35,495 nucleotides of DNA from Candidatus Mediterraneibacter faecipullorum (GCA_019119675.1 DWWO01000025.1:1-35495); one strand, 5' to 3'. Positions 7,308-17,007 are shown, counted from the stretch's first letter. The notes: generated by a model not told the origin, from the letters alone. Made by a program: numbers and translations.

Positions 7308-9113
7308 ATGGCAGAAAACAGATACGTAGGATCTTATCCGGTAATCGGTATCAGACCTACCATCGATGGTAGAAAGGGTGTTCTTGACGTAAGAGGCTCC
7401 CTGGAAGAGCAGACAATGAACATGGCGAAAAACGCTGCAAAACTGTTCGAGGAAAACCTGAGATACTCAAACGGCGAACCGGTTAAAGTTGTGATCGCTG
7501 ATTCCACGATCGGACGTGTTGGCGAGAGCGCTGCCTGCGCTGACAAGTTCAGAAAAGAAGGCGTTGACATTACACTGACAGTTACACCGTGCTGGTGCTA
7601 CGGTTCAGAGACAATGGATATGGATCCTCAGACGATCAAGGCTGTATGGGGACTGAACGCTACTGAGAGACCGGGCGCTGTATACCTTGCATCTGTTCTT
7701 GCTACACATGCACAGAAAGGTCTTCCGGCATTCGGAATCTACGGACATGACGTTCAGGAAGCTGACGACATGACAATTCCGGAAGATGTAAAAGAGAAAC
7801 TTTTAAGATTCGGACGTGCCGCAGTTGCAGCAGCATCAATGAGAGGAAAATCATGGCTGCAGATCGGCTCCGTTACAATGGGTATCGGCGGATCTATCAT
7901 CGATCAGGATTTCATCGAGTCCTATCTTGGAATGCGTGTAGAGTCTGTTGACGAGGTTGAGATCATCCGTCGAATGACAGAAGGTATCTACGATGAGGCT
8001 GAGTATCAGAAAGCTCTTGCATGGGCAAAAGAAAAATGCCACATCGGATTTGACAAGAACCCGGAACACCTGCAGAAATCACAGGAAGAGAAAGAAAAAC
8101 AGTTCGAGTTCGTTGTTAAGATGGCAGTTATCATCAAAGACCTGATGCAGGGCAACAAGAACTTCCCGGAGGAACTCTCAGAGGAAGCAATCGGCCACAA
8201 CGCGATCGCAGCAGGATTCCAGGGACAGAGACAGTGGACAGACTTCTATCCGAACGGAGACTTCGCAGAGGCAATGCTCAACTCTTCATTCGACTGGGAT
8301 GGAGCACGTGAGCCGTACATCCTTGCTACAGAGAACGACGTACTCAACGGTCTTGGAATGCTGTTTATGAAACTTCTTACAAACCGTGCACAGATGTTCG
8401 CAGATGTTCGTACATACTGGAGCCCGGAGGCTGTTAAGAGAGTGACAGGCTATGACCTTGAGGGTGTTGCAAAAGAGAACGGCGGTATCATCCACCTGAT
8501 CAACTCCGGTGCATGCTGCCTTGACGCAAGCGGTGCTGCAAAAGATGAGAACGGCAACGGCGTTATGAAAGAGTGGTGGAATGTAACAGAGGAAGACCAG
8601 CAGGCGATCATGGACGCTACAACATGGAACATGGCTGACCTCGGATACTTCCGCGGCGGCGGATACTCCAGCCGTTTCGAGACAAAGGTACAGATGCCGG
8701 CTACAATGATCCGTCTGAACCTTGTAAAGGGCCTTGGACCGATGCTCCAGATTGCAGAAGGATGGACAGTAGGACTTCCGGAAGATGTATCTGATACACT
8801 GTGGAAACGTACAGACTATACATGGCCGTGTACATGGTTCGCTCCGAGATGCGACGGCAAAGAAGGTGCTTTCAAGTCTGCTTACGATGTAATGAACAAC
8901 TGGGGAGCTAACCACGGTGCAATCTCCTACGGACACATTGGTGCAGATCTTATCACATTCGCATCTATGCTCCGTATTCCGGTTGCAATGCACAATGTAC
9001 CGGAAGACAAGATCTTCCGTCCGGCAGCATGGAATGCATTCGGTATGGATAAAGAAGGCGCTGACTACAGAGCATGCGCAAACTACGGTGCACTTTACAA
9101 ACCATATAAATAA
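7308..9113 (+). CDS. fucI: L-fucose isomerase
   Basis: 601 residues, the usual FucI length (about 590-605). It interconverts L-fucose and L-fuculose (and often D-arabinose and D-ribulose) with Mn2+ in the cytoplasm. Metal-site residues align with those of the E. coli enzyme: E342 in ATEND, D366 in MFADVR, and a histidine in [11 protein letters not shown] (H536 or H543). ATG at 7308 is chosen for its GAGGAGG upstream; an earlier in-frame ATG at 7259 overlaps the -10 box. The gene is followed after about 100 bp, including a 13-bp hairpin, by the FGGY kinase. Codon choice is strongly biased, as in a highly expressed catabolic gene. Confidence 0.96.
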   Translation: MAENRYVGSYPVIGIRPTIDGRKGVLDVRGSLEEQTMNMAKNAAKLFEENLRYSNGEPVKVVIADSTIGRVGESAACADKFRKEGVDITLTVTPCWCYGSETMDMDPQTIKAVWGLNATERPGAVYLASVLATHAQKGLPAFGIYGHDVQEADDMTIPEDVKEKLLRFGRAAVAAASMRGKSWLQIGSVTMGIGGSIIDQDFIESYLGMRVESVDEVEIIRRMTEGIYDEAEYQKALAWAKEKCHIGFDKNPEHLQKSQEEKEKQFEFVVKMAVIIKDLMQGNKNFPEELSEEAIGHNAIAAGFQGQRQWTDFYPNGDFAEAMLNSSFDWDGAREPYILATENDVLNGLGMLFMKLLTNRAQMFADVRTYWSPEAVKRVTGYDLEGVAKENGGIIHLINSGACCLDASGAAKDENGNGVMKEWWNVTEEDQQAIMDATTWNMADLGYFRGGGYSSRFETKVQMPATMIRLNLVKGLGPMLQIAEGWTVGLPEDVSDTLWKRTDYTWPCTWFAPRCDGKEGAFKSAYDVMNNWGANHGAISYGHIGADLITFASMLRIPVAMHNVPEDKIFRPAAWNAFGMDKEGADYRACANYGALYKPYK

Positions 9114-9153
9114 AGATAAATCAAAATATCTGTGTGTAGTATGAAGTGAAAGG

Positions 9154-9184
9154 AGAGGGTTGAAAGCAGAACTTTCAACCCTCT
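9154..9184 (+). promoter_or_regulatory. Intercistronic hairpin between fucI and the kinase
   Basis: 13-bp stem AGAGGGTTGAAAG (9154-9166) with CTTTCAACCCTCT (9172-9184), 5-base loop. There is no U-tract afterwards, so it is more likely an mRNA-stabilising or partial termination element than a full terminator. The kinase Shine-Dalgarno lies 15 nt downstream. Confidence 0.6.
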
Positions 9185-9210
9185 TGTCACCTCGTAAAAA
9201 GGAGGACAAT

Positions 9211-10677
9211 ATGGAAAAGAAAGTATTGGCTTTTGATTTTGGCGCTTCAGGCGGCAGGGCTATGTGCGGAACTTTTGACGGTGAGAAGATCACGATCGAA
9301 GAACTGCACCGGTTTTCCAATGATCCCGTCATCTTAAACGGTACAATGTACTGGGATACACTCCGGCTGTTTTTTGAGATCAAACAGGGACTTATCAAGG
9401 CTAAAAAATGCGGAAAGATCGAGAGCATCGGTATCGACACATGGGGTGTGGATTTCGGCCTGATCGATAAAGACGGAAGACTGCTCGAGAATCCGGTCCA
9501 CTACCGTGACAGCCGGACAGAAGGCATGCTCGAAGAAAGCTTCAAGATGATCGACAAACAGAAGTTTTATGAGATCACAGGCAATCAGTTTATGGAGATC
9601 AATACGGCGTTCCAGCTCCTGTATCTCCTGAAGAACAGGAAAGACATTCTTGACCGTACGGATAAGATGCTTCTGACGCCGGATCTGTTCAATTATTTCC
9701 TGACCGGGGAAAAGAAGGCCGAGTATTCGATCGCATCTACGACACAGCTTCTGGATGCCAGAAAAGGTGAATGGTCCGATGAAGTGATCGAAGCGTTGAA
9801 GCTGCCTAAACATATTTTCCCGGAGATCGTCCCGACAGGTACGAAAGTGGGAGAGCTTACAGATGAAATCTGTGATGAACTCGGACTTGATAAGATAGAC
9901 GTCATGGCTGTTGCCGGACATGATACGCAGGCCGCACTCGTTGCCGTGCCGGCATCAGAGGAAGATTTCATATTCCTGAGCTGTGGCACATGGTCGCTGC
10001 TCGGTACGGAACTGTCAGAGCCTGTTATTAACGAGAAATCGGAGTATTATAATATCACGAACGAAGGCGGATATGGCAAAAAGATATCTTTCCTTAAGAA
10101 TATCATCGGTCTGTGGTGTATCCAGGAAAGCCGCCGCCAGTGGATCCGTGAGGGACATGAGTACGGGTTTGGGGATCTGGAGATCATGGCGAAAGAAGCG
10201 CCGTCACTCCGGTGCTTTATCGATCCGGATGCTCCGGAATTTACGCCTGCCGGTGATGTTCCTGAACGCATACGCGAGTTCTGCAGACGCACTGGACAGC
10301 CGGTGCCGGAGAGCATCGGTGAAGTGGTACGCTGCATTAATGAAAGTCTTGCGATGAAATACCGTCATGCGATGGAAGAAATCAAGGACTGCACCGGTAA
10401 AGATTACCAGACTATATATATGGTAGGAGGCGGAACGCAGAGCGCGCTTCTGTGCCAGTTTACCGCAAATGCATGCGGATGCCGCGTGAGCGCGGGCCCG
10501 ATCGAGGCAACAGTGCTTGGTAATGTAGCCCTGCAGCTCATGGCATCAGGTGATATCAAGTCCCTCGCCGAGGCAAGGGAGATCATAAAACGGTCCCAGG
10601 ATATCAAGGTTTATGAACCGCAGGATACATCCGCGTGGGACGAGGCGTATGAGAGATTTAAAAAGATTCTTGTATAG
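9211..10677 (+). CDS. FGGY-family sugar kinase, rhamnulokinase/fuculokinase type
   Basis: 488 residues from ATG 9211, with AAAAAGGAGG 5 nt upstream. FGGY kinases phosphorylate open-chain ketoses. The N-terminal ATPase motif is AFDFGASGGR (6-15). Substrate-binding GIDTWGVDFGL and HYRDSRT are typical of rhamnulokinases, catalytic base D238 is in AVAGHDTQAA, and the second ATP-binding lobe has MVGGGTQSALLCQ. In overall pattern it is closer to RhaB than to proteobacterial FucK. Next to fucI, and with no rhamnose isomerase visible, L-fuculose is the likely substrate. That assignment comes from context, not from a specificity residue, so no symbol is given. Confidence 0.88.
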   Translation: MEKKVLAFDFGASGGRAMCGTFDGEKITIEELHRFSNDPVILNGTMYWDTLRLFFEIKQGLIKAKKCGKIESIGIDTWGVDFGLIDKDGRLLENPVHYRDSRTEGMLEESFKMIDKQKFYEITGNQFMEINTAFQLLYLLKNRKDILDRTDKMLLTPDLFNYFLTGEKKAEYSIASTTQLLDARKGEWSDEVIEALKLPKHIFPEIVPTGTKVGELTDEICDELGLDKIDVMAVAGHDTQAALVAVPASEEDFIFLSCGTWSLLGTELSEPVINEKSEYYNITNEGGYGKKISFLKNIIGLWCIQESRRQWIREGHEYGFGDLEIMAKEAPSLRCFIDPDAPEFTPAGDVPERIREFCRRTGQPVPESIGEVVRCINESLAMKYRHAMEEIKDCTGKDYQTIYMVGGGTQSALLCQFTANACGCRVSAGPIEATVLGNVALQLMASGDIKSLAEAREIIKRSQDIKVYEPQDTSAWDEAYERFKKILV

Positions 10678-10699
10678 GCTTGACTGTCAAAGTGCTGTG

Positions 10700-10715
10700 T
10701 GTTTTAATTAAAACA
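10700..10715. promoter_or_regulatory. AT-rich 16-bp palindrome upstream of the LacI gene
   Basis: TGTTTTAATTAAAACA is a perfect palindrome centred at 10707.5, flanked by a further GCTG/CAGC. It is a candidate operator for an unidentified regulator, or a short hairpin in the kinase 3' UTR. Confidence 0.4.
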
Positions 10716-10737
10716 GCAATTGCATTAGACAGAATGC

Positions 10738-10751
10738 ATAAAACGGTTCGC
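10738..10751. promoter_or_regulatory. Half-site of the LacI operator in front of the regulator gene
   Basis: AACGGTTCGC at 10742-10751 equals ten bases of the reverse complement of the operator copy at 11992-12005 and has the conserved GGTTCGC half of the full palindrome at 11846-11865. It lies 23 bp before the regulator's start codon, which suggests autoregulation. Confidence 0.55.
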
Positions 10752-10773
10752 CTGCTCCCTGAAAGGAGCAAAA

Positions 10774-11772
10774 ATGGCTGCAACGATTCGCGATATCAGA
10801 GACAGGACCGGACTTTCTCTGGCGACGATCTCAAAATATTTAAATGGCGGGAACGTCCTTCCGAGAAACCGGAAACTGATCGAAGAGGCAATCGAAGAAT
10901 TACATTATGAAGTGAATGAACTGGCCAGGGGACTGGTCACAAACCGCACGAAGACGATCGGCGTGCTGGTATATGATATCCAGTGTATTTTCGTGGGAAA
11001 CATGCTCCACTATCTGGGGCAGGCTCTCCATGAGAAAGGCTATGGCATGCTGATCTGCGATTCGTGTAACGATGCGGAGATAGAAGCAAAGAATCTCCAG
11101 TTCCTGCTGAGCAGAAAAGTGGATGGCATCCTTGTCTTTGCTGTCAGTCTGGACGGGACTTTCCTGGAGGCTGCCAAGAAATCAGAGGTACCGGTGGTGC
11201 TTCTGGACAGAGCCTTTCGTAACAAGGAATTTGACTGTATAGAGATTGATAACAGGACAGCGATGCTCCGGGCGGCAAACAAACTGATCCGGCGAGGACA
11301 CCGCAGGATCGCCCTGGTTGCATCTGACATCGAATACACCGGAATGGAACGCATGAAGGGATTCGAAGATGCCCTTGAGGATGCCGGGATCACTGTGCCG
11401 GAGGCTTATCTTGTATCCGGCCGGCATTCATTCGAACTGGGCTATCAGGGGGTAAAAAAGCTGCTGAAGCTGCCGGAACCGCCTACAGCCGTTATCCTGA
11501 GCAATTATGATACGACTCTGGGCGGGATAATGGCTGTGAACGAAGCAGGGATCAGCTGTCCGGGAGACATCTCGATCATAGGATTTGACGACCTTCTTAT
11601 GTCGAAAGTGATCCGGCCGAAGCTCTGGATCATTTCACAGCCCATGGAAGAAATGTCGAAAAGAGCAGTTGAACTGCTACTGAAGCGCATCACACATGAA
11701 GAGGAAGGCAGTCCTCTGCGGATTAGTTTCAGCGCGGTGATCAGAGAAGGAGACTCGATCAGAAAACTTTGA
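10774..11772 (+). CDS. LacI-family transcriptional regulator of the sugar importer
   Basis: 332 residues, full LacI length. The N-terminal helix-turn-helix (residues 3-50) reads TIRDIRDRTGLSLATISKYLN, followed by the hinge helix NELARGLVTNRT. Residues 62-330 are the periplasmic-binding-protein-like effector domain (TIGVLVYDI, VVLLDRAF, SIIGFDDL). GAAAGGAG precedes the ATG. A matching dyad lies in front of its own gene and twice around the promoter of the ABC importer downstream, so it probably represses both and is released by the imported sugar or a derivative. A short hydrophobic VxxLL-type variation is normal for the family. The effector cannot be read from sequence. Confidence 0.92.
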   Translation: MAATIRDIRDRTGLSLATISKYLNGGNVLPRNRKLIEEAIEELHYEVNELARGLVTNRTKTIGVLVYDIQCIFVGNMLHYLGQALHEKGYGMLICDSCNDAEIEAKNLQFLLSRKVDGILVFAVSLDGTFLEAAKKSEVPVVLLDRAFRNKEFDCIEIDNRTAMLRAANKLIRRGHRRIALVASDIEYTGMERMKGFEDALEDAGITVPEAYLVSGRHSFELGYQGVKKLLKLPEPPTAVILSNYDTTLGGIMAVNEAGISCPGDISIIGFDDLLMSKVIRPKLWIISQPMEEMSKRAVELLLKRITHEEEGSPLRISFSAVIREGDSIRKL

Positions 11773-11845
11773 AAAATTAAGCAGTATGCACAAAAAAAGA
11801 ACGCGAAAACTTCAAAATGTAATTTCAGATTTGTGTAAATCAACG

Positions 11846-11865
11846 AAAGCGAACCGGTTCGCTTT
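11846..11865. promoter_or_regulatory. LacI operator 1, perfect 20-bp palindrome
   Basis: AAAGCGAACCGGTTCGCTTT is perfectly symmetric with the central C-G step typical of LacI-family operators. It lies 17 bp upstream of the -35 box of the importer promoter. A related copy lies about 143 bp downstream, so looping between them is possible. Confidence 0.85.
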
Positions 11866-11882
11866 TAAAAAGTTCACTTTTG

Positions 11883-11911
11883 TTGACAAAGGGTGAATGC
11901 AGTTGTATAAT
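11883..11911 (+). promoter_or_regulatory. Strong sigma-A promoter of the ABC importer operon
   Basis: TTGACA (11883-11888), 17-bp spacer, TATAAT (11906-11911): a full consensus promoter. Transcription would start near 11918, giving a leader of about 175 nt before the first gene. A consensus promoter of this kind needs repression, which fits the flanking operators. Confidence 0.9.
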
Positions 11912-11991
11912 TTGACCATACGGACAATTTACGTTTAGACAAAATGTAAAAAAATGCCTGAAACTGTAGATGAAAATTGTACTAGGGAAAA

Positions 11992-12005
11992 GCGAACCGT
12001 TACGC
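11992..12005. promoter_or_regulatory. LacI operator 2, downstream copy
   Basis: GCGAACCGTTACGC matches the core GCGAACCGGTTCGC of operator 1 at 12 of 14 positions and is preceded by the same AAA. It sits at about +75 to +88 from the predicted start of transcription. Confidence 0.7.
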
Positions 12006-12094
12006 GCAAACAAATGAGGAATGGGATGATCATTATTTAATGAGGCACCATGAATCAGAACAATTCATCGAATCAAAAGATGGGAGGAAGAAAA

Positions 12095-13069
12095 GTGGAA
12101 AGTATCAAACAAAATCCTTTAGTTAAAAAGGTGGGATTTAACAGAATCGTCCTGTGCATCGTACTTCTTCTGATGTACGCTCTGTTCTGTGCCCTGACAG
12201 GGGGCTCTTTCTTAGGCACACGCCGTATCCTGAGCGCTCTGAACTACGCGTACTTCCTGGGATTCTTATCTCTGGCAGTTACGTTCGTGATCGCAACAGG
12301 AGGAATTGATTTCTCCATCGGACCGGTTATGTTCTGCTGCGCACTGATCGCAGGATTCAGCTTCACTGTAAACGGTGTTCCGATGGGAGCGGCTCTCGTG
12401 ATCAGCCTGATCGTGGGAATCCTGTTCGGTATCTTCAACGGATATCTTGTAGCATACTGGGATGTGCCATCATTCATCACATCGATCGCCAGCATGAATA
12501 TTGCAAAAGGTGTTGCGTCAGTATTTACTAAGACACAGTCTGTAAGCTGGCCGCAGTCATCAGCAGAAGGCGGCTGGTTCAGAAATCTTGTAACAATGGG
12601 AGAAGTTCCGGTAGGACTGATCGTTCTTCTCGGGGTTGCAGTTATATGTGCGATCATCCTGAACAAGACAAAGATGGGACGTTATATCCTTTCTCTCGGA
12701 AGCAATAAAGAAGCAGTAAGGCTTTCCGGTGTTAATGTAAAGAAATGGGAGATGTCTGCATATGTACTCTGCGGTCTCCTGGTTGGTATTGCGGCAATCT
12801 TCTATGTCGGCGCATATACGACAGTTCAGCCCGGCTACGGCGATCAGTATAACAACGAAGCGATCGCAGGCTGTGTTATGGGCGGAACGTCAATGGCAGG
12901 CGGTCTTGCTTCGATCAGCGGTACGATCATAGGCGTATTTATCATCTCTCTTCTGCAGGAAGGTATCATGGCTCTTGGCCTGGATAAGAACTTACAGCTT
13001 ATCATCACAGGACTCATTGTTATCGTTGCAGTATTCGCTGACGTTGTTGCCAGACGCAGAAAGAACTAA
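12095..13069 (+). CDS. Sugar ABC transporter permease (RbsC/MglC type), first
   Basis: 324 residues, all hydrophobic apart from short loops, about 8-10 membrane spans. It has the BPD_transp_2 pattern of ribose/galactose-type importers, including GGIDFSIGPV and the cytoplasmic EAA-like loop LGSNKEAVRLSGVNV. It forms the membrane channel with the second permease at 14633. The start is GTG 12095, with GGGAGGAAG 5 nt upstream; an in-frame ATG at 12050 would add 15 polar residues with only a weak RBS. It is the first gene of the LacI-controlled operon, and the ATPase gene follows after 53 bp. Confidence 0.9.
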   Translation: MESIKQNPLVKKVGFNRIVLCIVLLLMYALFCALTGGSFLGTRRILSALNYAYFLGFLSLAVTFVIATGGIDFSIGPVMFCCALIAGFSFTVNGVPMGAALVISLIVGILFGIFNGYLVAYWDVPSFITSIASMNIAKGVASVFTKTQSVSWPQSSAEGGWFRNLVTMGEVPVGLIVLLGVAVICAIILNKTKMGRYILSLGSNKEAVRLSGVNVKKWEMSAYVLCGLLVGIAAIFYVGAYTTVQPGYGDQYNNEAIAGCVMGGTSMAGGLASISGTIIGVFIISLLQEGIMALGLDKNLQLIITGLIVIVAVFADVVARRRKN

Positions 13070-13122
13070 TGACGATACATGGAAATCAGAAAGTGTGATT
13101 GAGAAAGGCAAGGGTAAAGAAT

Positions 13123-14619
13123 ATGGGCGAAGTTATATTAACAATGAAAGGGATCGACAAATCTTTCCCGGGTGTTCATGCGCTGGACCATGTAGATCTG
13201 GAAGTCAGAAAAGGTGAAGTACACGCACTCATGGGAGAAAACGGTGCCGGAAAGTCAACACTGATGAAGGTGCTGACCGGTATCTATAAGAAAGATTCCG
13301 GAACAATTACATATGAAGGAAAAGAAGTAGAATTCCATAATACACGTGAAGCACAGGATGCAGGTGTTGTTATCGTGCATCAGGAGCTTAACATGCTCGG
13401 TCATCTGACTGTTGCACAGAACATCTTCATTGGAAGAGAGTTCAAAAAAGGCATCAGCATTGATGACAAGAAAATGAATGAAGAAGCCAGAAAGCTGTTT
13501 GACAGAATGCACATCGACATTGATCCTACTGAGACGATGAGCAGGCTTACAGTTGGTAAACAGCAGATGTGTGAGATCGCAAAAGCGATTTCCCATAAGG
13601 CAAAGGTCATCATCTTCGATGAGCCGTCAGCAGCGCTGACAGAGTCAGAAATCGAAGAACTGTTTAAGATCATCCGCGATCTCCGCGATCAGGGTCTGGG
13701 TATTGTATACATCTCCCACCGTATGGACGAGATCAAAGTGATCACAGACCGTGTTACAGTAATGCGTGACGGTTCCTATGTCGGAACACTGATCACAAAA
13801 GATTCAACAAAAGACGATATCATCAACATGATGGTAGGCCGTGTTATCTATGAAGATCCGAAGACAAAGAATATGACACCGCCTGGATCACCGGTTGTGC
13901 TCAAGGTAGAACACCTCAATGCCGGCAAGATGGTTCAGGATGTAAGCTTCGAGCTTCATAAGGGCGAGGTGCTCGGTTTCTCAGGACTGATGGGTGCAGG
14001 ACGTACCGAGACGATGAGAGCTCTGTTCGGTGCCGATCCGATCGACAGTGGAGATATCTACGTCAACGGCAAGAAAGTCACGATCAAGAGCCCGCAGGAT
14101 GCGGTTAAGAACGGTATCGGTTATCTGTCAGAGGACAGAAAGAGATTTGGTATTGTCGTTCAGAAGACAGTTGCCGAGAATACGACAATGGCTGATCTGG
14201 ACGAATTCTCCAACGGCCCGTTCATCAATAAGAAGAAGGAGAAAGAAGTTGCCGAGAAATTCGTAGAATCTCTTGCAACAAAGACACCGAGCGTTGACCA
14301 GCTTGTTGTGAACCTGTCAGGTGGTAATCAGCAGAAAGTCGTTATTGCAAAATGGCTGACAAGAAACTGTGATATCCTGATCTTCGATGAGCCGACGAGA
14401 GGTATCGACGTAGGTGCCAAGAATGAGATCTATAAGCTGATGAACCAGCTTGCGGCAGAAGGCAAAGCCATTATAATGGTTTCCTCTGAGATGACCGAGA
14501 TCTTACGAATGAGCGACAGGATCGTCGTTATGTGCGAAGGTAAGAAGACCGGTGAGCTGGATATTTCCGAAGCTACACAGGAAAATATCATGAACATGGC
14601 TACGAGAGAGATAAATTAG
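13123..14619 (+). CDS. Sugar ABC transporter ATP-binding protein (RbsA/MglA type)
   Basis: 498 residues with two tandem ABC domains, the standard layout for CUT2 importers. Domain 1 (about 5-240) has Walker A GENGAGKST (38-46), signature LTVGKQQM and Walker B IIFDEPSAAL. Domain 2 (about 255-495) has the degenerate Walker A GLMGAGRTE, signature LSGGNQQKV and Walker B LIFDEPTRGID. A degenerate second site is normal for the family. ATG 13123 was chosen (AAGGG upstream) over an in-frame TTG at 13099. The protein powers uptake of a monosaccharide from the cell exterior, together with the permeases on either side. Confidence 0.94.
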   Translation: MGEVILTMKGIDKSFPGVHALDHVDLEVRKGEVHALMGENGAGKSTLMKVLTGIYKKDSGTITYEGKEVEFHNTREAQDAGVVIVHQELNMLGHLTVAQNIFIGREFKKGISIDDKKMNEEARKLFDRMHIDIDPTETMSRLTVGKQQMCEIAKAISHKAKVIIFDEPSAALTESEIEELFKIIRDLRDQGLGIVYISHRMDEIKVITDRVTVMRDGSYVGTLITKDSTKDDIINMMVGRVIYEDPKTKNMTPPGSPVVLKVEHLNAGKMVQDVSFELHKGEVLGFSGLMGAGRTETMRALFGADPIDSGDIYVNGKKVTIKSPQDAVKNGIGYLSEDRKRFGIVVQKTVAENTTMADLDEFSNGPFINKKKEKEVAEKFVESLATKTPSVDQLVVNLSGGNQQKVVIAKWLTRNCDILIFDEPTRGIDVGAKNEIYKLMNQLAAEGKAIIMVSSEMTEILRMSDRIVVMCEGKKTGELDISEATQENIMNMATREIN

Positions 14620-14632
14620 GGAGGAAAACGTG

Positions 14633-15643
14633 ATGGCAAATAAAACAGCAAGTAAAACGGCCGGCACGAATAAGTCGTTCATTGACAGAATGGGTGGACA
14701 GAAATTTATCGTCCTGATCCTTGTCATTGTAATGTTTATCTTCTTCAGTGCAATGAGCCCGGGATTTAGAAAATATACAACAATAGTAAGTATTCTGGAT
14801 TATTCCTATTATATTGCTTTGATGGCGATCGGAGTTACATTCCCGCTGCTGACAGCAGGTGTTGACCTTTCCATTGGTACAGGTCTGATCTGCTACTCAC
14901 TGATCGGCGGATTCCTGGTTGTACATCATGACTGGCCGGTTGCAGCAGGTATGCTTGTGACTGTCCTGCTGGGAATCGCATTCGGTGTGATCAACGGATG
15001 TCTGGTAGCTCTTATGGATCTGCCGCCGTTCCTGGCAACATTATGTACCTGTATGATCACCCGTGGATTCGGAGCAATGGTTGTAGGCGGATATGGTATT
15101 CCCTGGCCGACAGCTACAGCACCGGGCGGATGGTTCAGAAGTATCTTCAAGATCCAGGTAGGCGGTCAGAATATCCCGATCGGATTCCTGTGGATCATCC
15201 TTCTTGTGATCATTATGAGTTTCGTGCTCAACCACACAAAGATGGGACGTTACACGAGAGCGATCGGAAGTAACAAGGAAGCAACAAGACTTTCCGGAGT
15301 TAATGTAAAATTCTATCATGTTATGGCATATGTGATCTGCGGACTTTTCGCCGGGCTTGCAGCTATCGCTTACTCAGCGATCTTCGCAACAGTACAGCCG
15401 GGAAGCGGTGCCGGATTCGAGCTTGACGCAATCGGCGGCGCGATCGTAGGCGGTGTATCCATGTCAGGTGCTGTAGGAAGTATCACCGGTACTCTTGTCG
15501 GAGTATTCGTTATCTGCCTGCTTAAGACAGGCCTTCCGTTCATCGGACTGACAGCAAACTGGCAGCAGATCATCACAGGTCTTGTACTGATCGCGGCCGT
15601 ACTCTTCGATATCCTGAAGAGAAAGAGAGAGGCCGGAAAATAA
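14633..15643 (+). CDS. Sugar ABC transporter permease (RbsC/MglC type), second
   Basis: 336 residues, about 8-10 membrane spans, BPD_transp_2 family. It has TAGVDLSIGTGLI near residue 80 and IGSNKEATRLSGVNV in the cytoplasmic loop, matching the first permease, so the channel is probably a heterodimer. ATG 14633 has GGGAGG 9 nt upstream and starts 13 bp after the ATPase stop. A 236-bp gap follows before the binding protein, holding a 10-bp hairpin at 15664-15711. Confidence 0.92.
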   Translation: MANKTASKTAGTNKSFIDRMGGQKFIVLILVIVMFIFFSAMSPGFRKYTTIVSILDYSYYIALMAIGVTFPLLTAGVDLSIGTGLICYSLIGGFLVVHHDWPVAAGMLVTVLLGIAFGVINGCLVALMDLPPFLATLCTCMITRGFGAMVVGGYGIPWPTATAPGGWFRSIFKIQVGGQNIPIGFLWIILLVIIMSFVLNHTKMGRYTRAIGSNKEATRLSGVNVKFYHVMAYVICGLFAGLAAIAYSAIFATVQPGSGAGFELDAIGGAIVGGVSMSGAVGSITGTLVGVFVICLLKTGLPFIGLTANWQQIITGLVLIAAVLFDILKRKREAGK

Positions 15644-15663
15644 TATTTAACCACATTGATAGA

Positions 15664-15711
15664 TAACAGCCGGGGGCTGTGTGAGCAGAACAGAATGTCT
15701 GCCGGCTGTTA
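15664..15711 (+). promoter_or_regulatory. Intercistronic hairpin before the binding-protein gene
   Basis: TAACAGCCGG (15664-15673) pairs perfectly with CCGGCTGTTA (15702-15711) around a 28-base loop. No U-tract follows. In ABC operons such structures often protect or uncouple the abundantly made binding-protein message. Apart from this I see nothing coding in 15644-15879. Confidence 0.5.
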
Positions 15712-15879
15712 CTATAGAAAACAAAGTAATGGCGGGTCATGCCGGGGAGATCAGTGTACCAATGTGCAGACGGACGCTGAATACGGATATATGCACGGTA
15801 TCTGTATAAAGGAAAGATGCACTGAGAGAAACGTATCTCGCAAAATGACCGGAAAAATTATTTCAGGAGGATATGAAAT

Positions 15880-17007
15880 ATGAAAAAGAAAGTATTAGCA
15901 GTATTACTCGGCGGATGTATGGTAGCCGGACTTCTGGCAGGATGCGGCGGCGGAAGCGACAGCTCTTCCTCAGACAATGGTGACGCAGCAGCAACAGATG
16001 AGGGTTCAGGCGGCGGAGACTACCACTTTGAAGTAGTTGTAAAGAGCTTCCAGTCTACATACTGGCAGGCAGCTATCCAGGGAATCGACGCAGCAGTTGA
16101 GGAGCTGGGTGTAACAGTAAACACAACAGGACCGAACGCTGAGTCCGATATCGCTGACCAGGTTAACATGCTGAACAATGCAATCAGCCAGCAGCCGGAT
16201 GGTATTGCTCTTGCAGCTAACGACCAGAGCGCTGTTCTTGATTCACTTCAGGATGCTCTTGACGCAGGAATCCCGGTTGTATGCTTCGACACAGGTGTGC
16301 CGGATGCTCCGGAAGGATCAGTTATCGCTACGATCGCTACAGACAACGAGGCAGCAGGTGCTGTTGCAGCAGAGAATATGTATGAAGTGATCAAAGATAC
16401 GATCGCAAACGCAACAGAGCCGGTAAGAATCGGTGAAGTTAACCAGGATGCTACATCTGCTAACATCTCCGGACGTGGTATGGGATTCATCAACAAGATG
16501 AAAGAACTCATCGAGGCTGACGGAAAGACAGTTGCAGTTATCGGTAACCAGTACTATGTAGATCAGGTAGAGAACAACGGTGATGAGGGATCAGCAGACG
16601 TTATCATCGAAGTAGCAGTTCCGGCTCAGACAACAGTTGAGCTGTCCGCTACAGAGGCTTCCAACATCATGAACAAAGAAGATACGATCGCTATCTTCGG
16701 TTCTAACCAGGTTACAGCAGAGGGTGTCCTCACAGCTAACCAGAACCTGAGCGTACTTGCAGCTACTCCGGAAGAGGGTATCGTAGGTGTTGGTTTCGAC
16801 GCTGGTGCTACTCTGAAAGCAGCTGTTGCAGACGGAACACTTATCGGTGCAGTTACACAGGCTCCTGTTGATCAGGGTAACCTTGCTATCCACGCTCTGT
16901 ATGACTACTGCGAAGGCAACGAAGTAGAAGATATCGCTACAGACAGCTACTGGTATGATGCAGAGAACATGGAAGAAGCAGACATCGCTCCGAACCTGTA
17001 TGACTAA
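15880..17007 (+). CDS. Sugar-binding lipoprotein of the ABC importer (RbsB type)
   Basis: 375 residues. A lipoprotein signal, MKKKVLAVLLGGCMVAG with lipobox LLAGC, places the acylated cysteine at C22. It is followed by a Ser/Gly/Asp-rich linker (23-48) and a type I periplasmic-binding fold (Peripla_BP_4; about 50-365, with QAAIQGIDAAVEELG, GIPVVCFDTG, GAVTQAPVDQGNLAI). It would be tethered outside the membrane to deliver the sugar to the two permeases. It has a very strong RBS (AGGAGG) and the most biased codons of the operon, as usual for this component. The ligand is unknown; the neighbourhood suggests L-fucose or a related deoxysugar or fucoside. Confidence 0.93.
   Translation: MKKKVLAVLLGGCMVAGLLAGCGGGSDSSSSDNGDAAATDEGSGGGDYHFEVVVKSFQSTYWQAAIQGIDAAVEELGVTVNTTGPNAESDIADQVNMLNNAISQQPDGIALAANDQSAVLDSLQDALDAGIPVVCFDTGVPDAPEGSVIATIATDNEAAGAVAAENMYEVIKDTIANATEPVRIGEVNQDATSANISGRGMGFINKMKELIEADGKTVAVIGNQYYVDQVENNGDEGSADVIIEVAVPAQTTVELSATEASNIMNKEDTIAIFGSNQVTAEGVLTANQNLSVLAATPEEGIVGVGFDAGATLKAAVADGTLIGAVTQAPVDQGNLAIHALYDYCEGNEVEDIATDSYWYDAENMEEADIAPNLYD

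Noticed and set aside
8286-9440. Long open frame on the minus strand (384 codons) across fucI and the kinase start
   Set aside because: It is antisense to two confident genes; its openness follows from their codon bias.
15656-15883. 75-codon frame between the second permease and the binding protein
   Set aside because: It has no ribosome binding site, overlaps a hairpin and the binding-protein start, and is Cys/Arg-rich without a family pattern.
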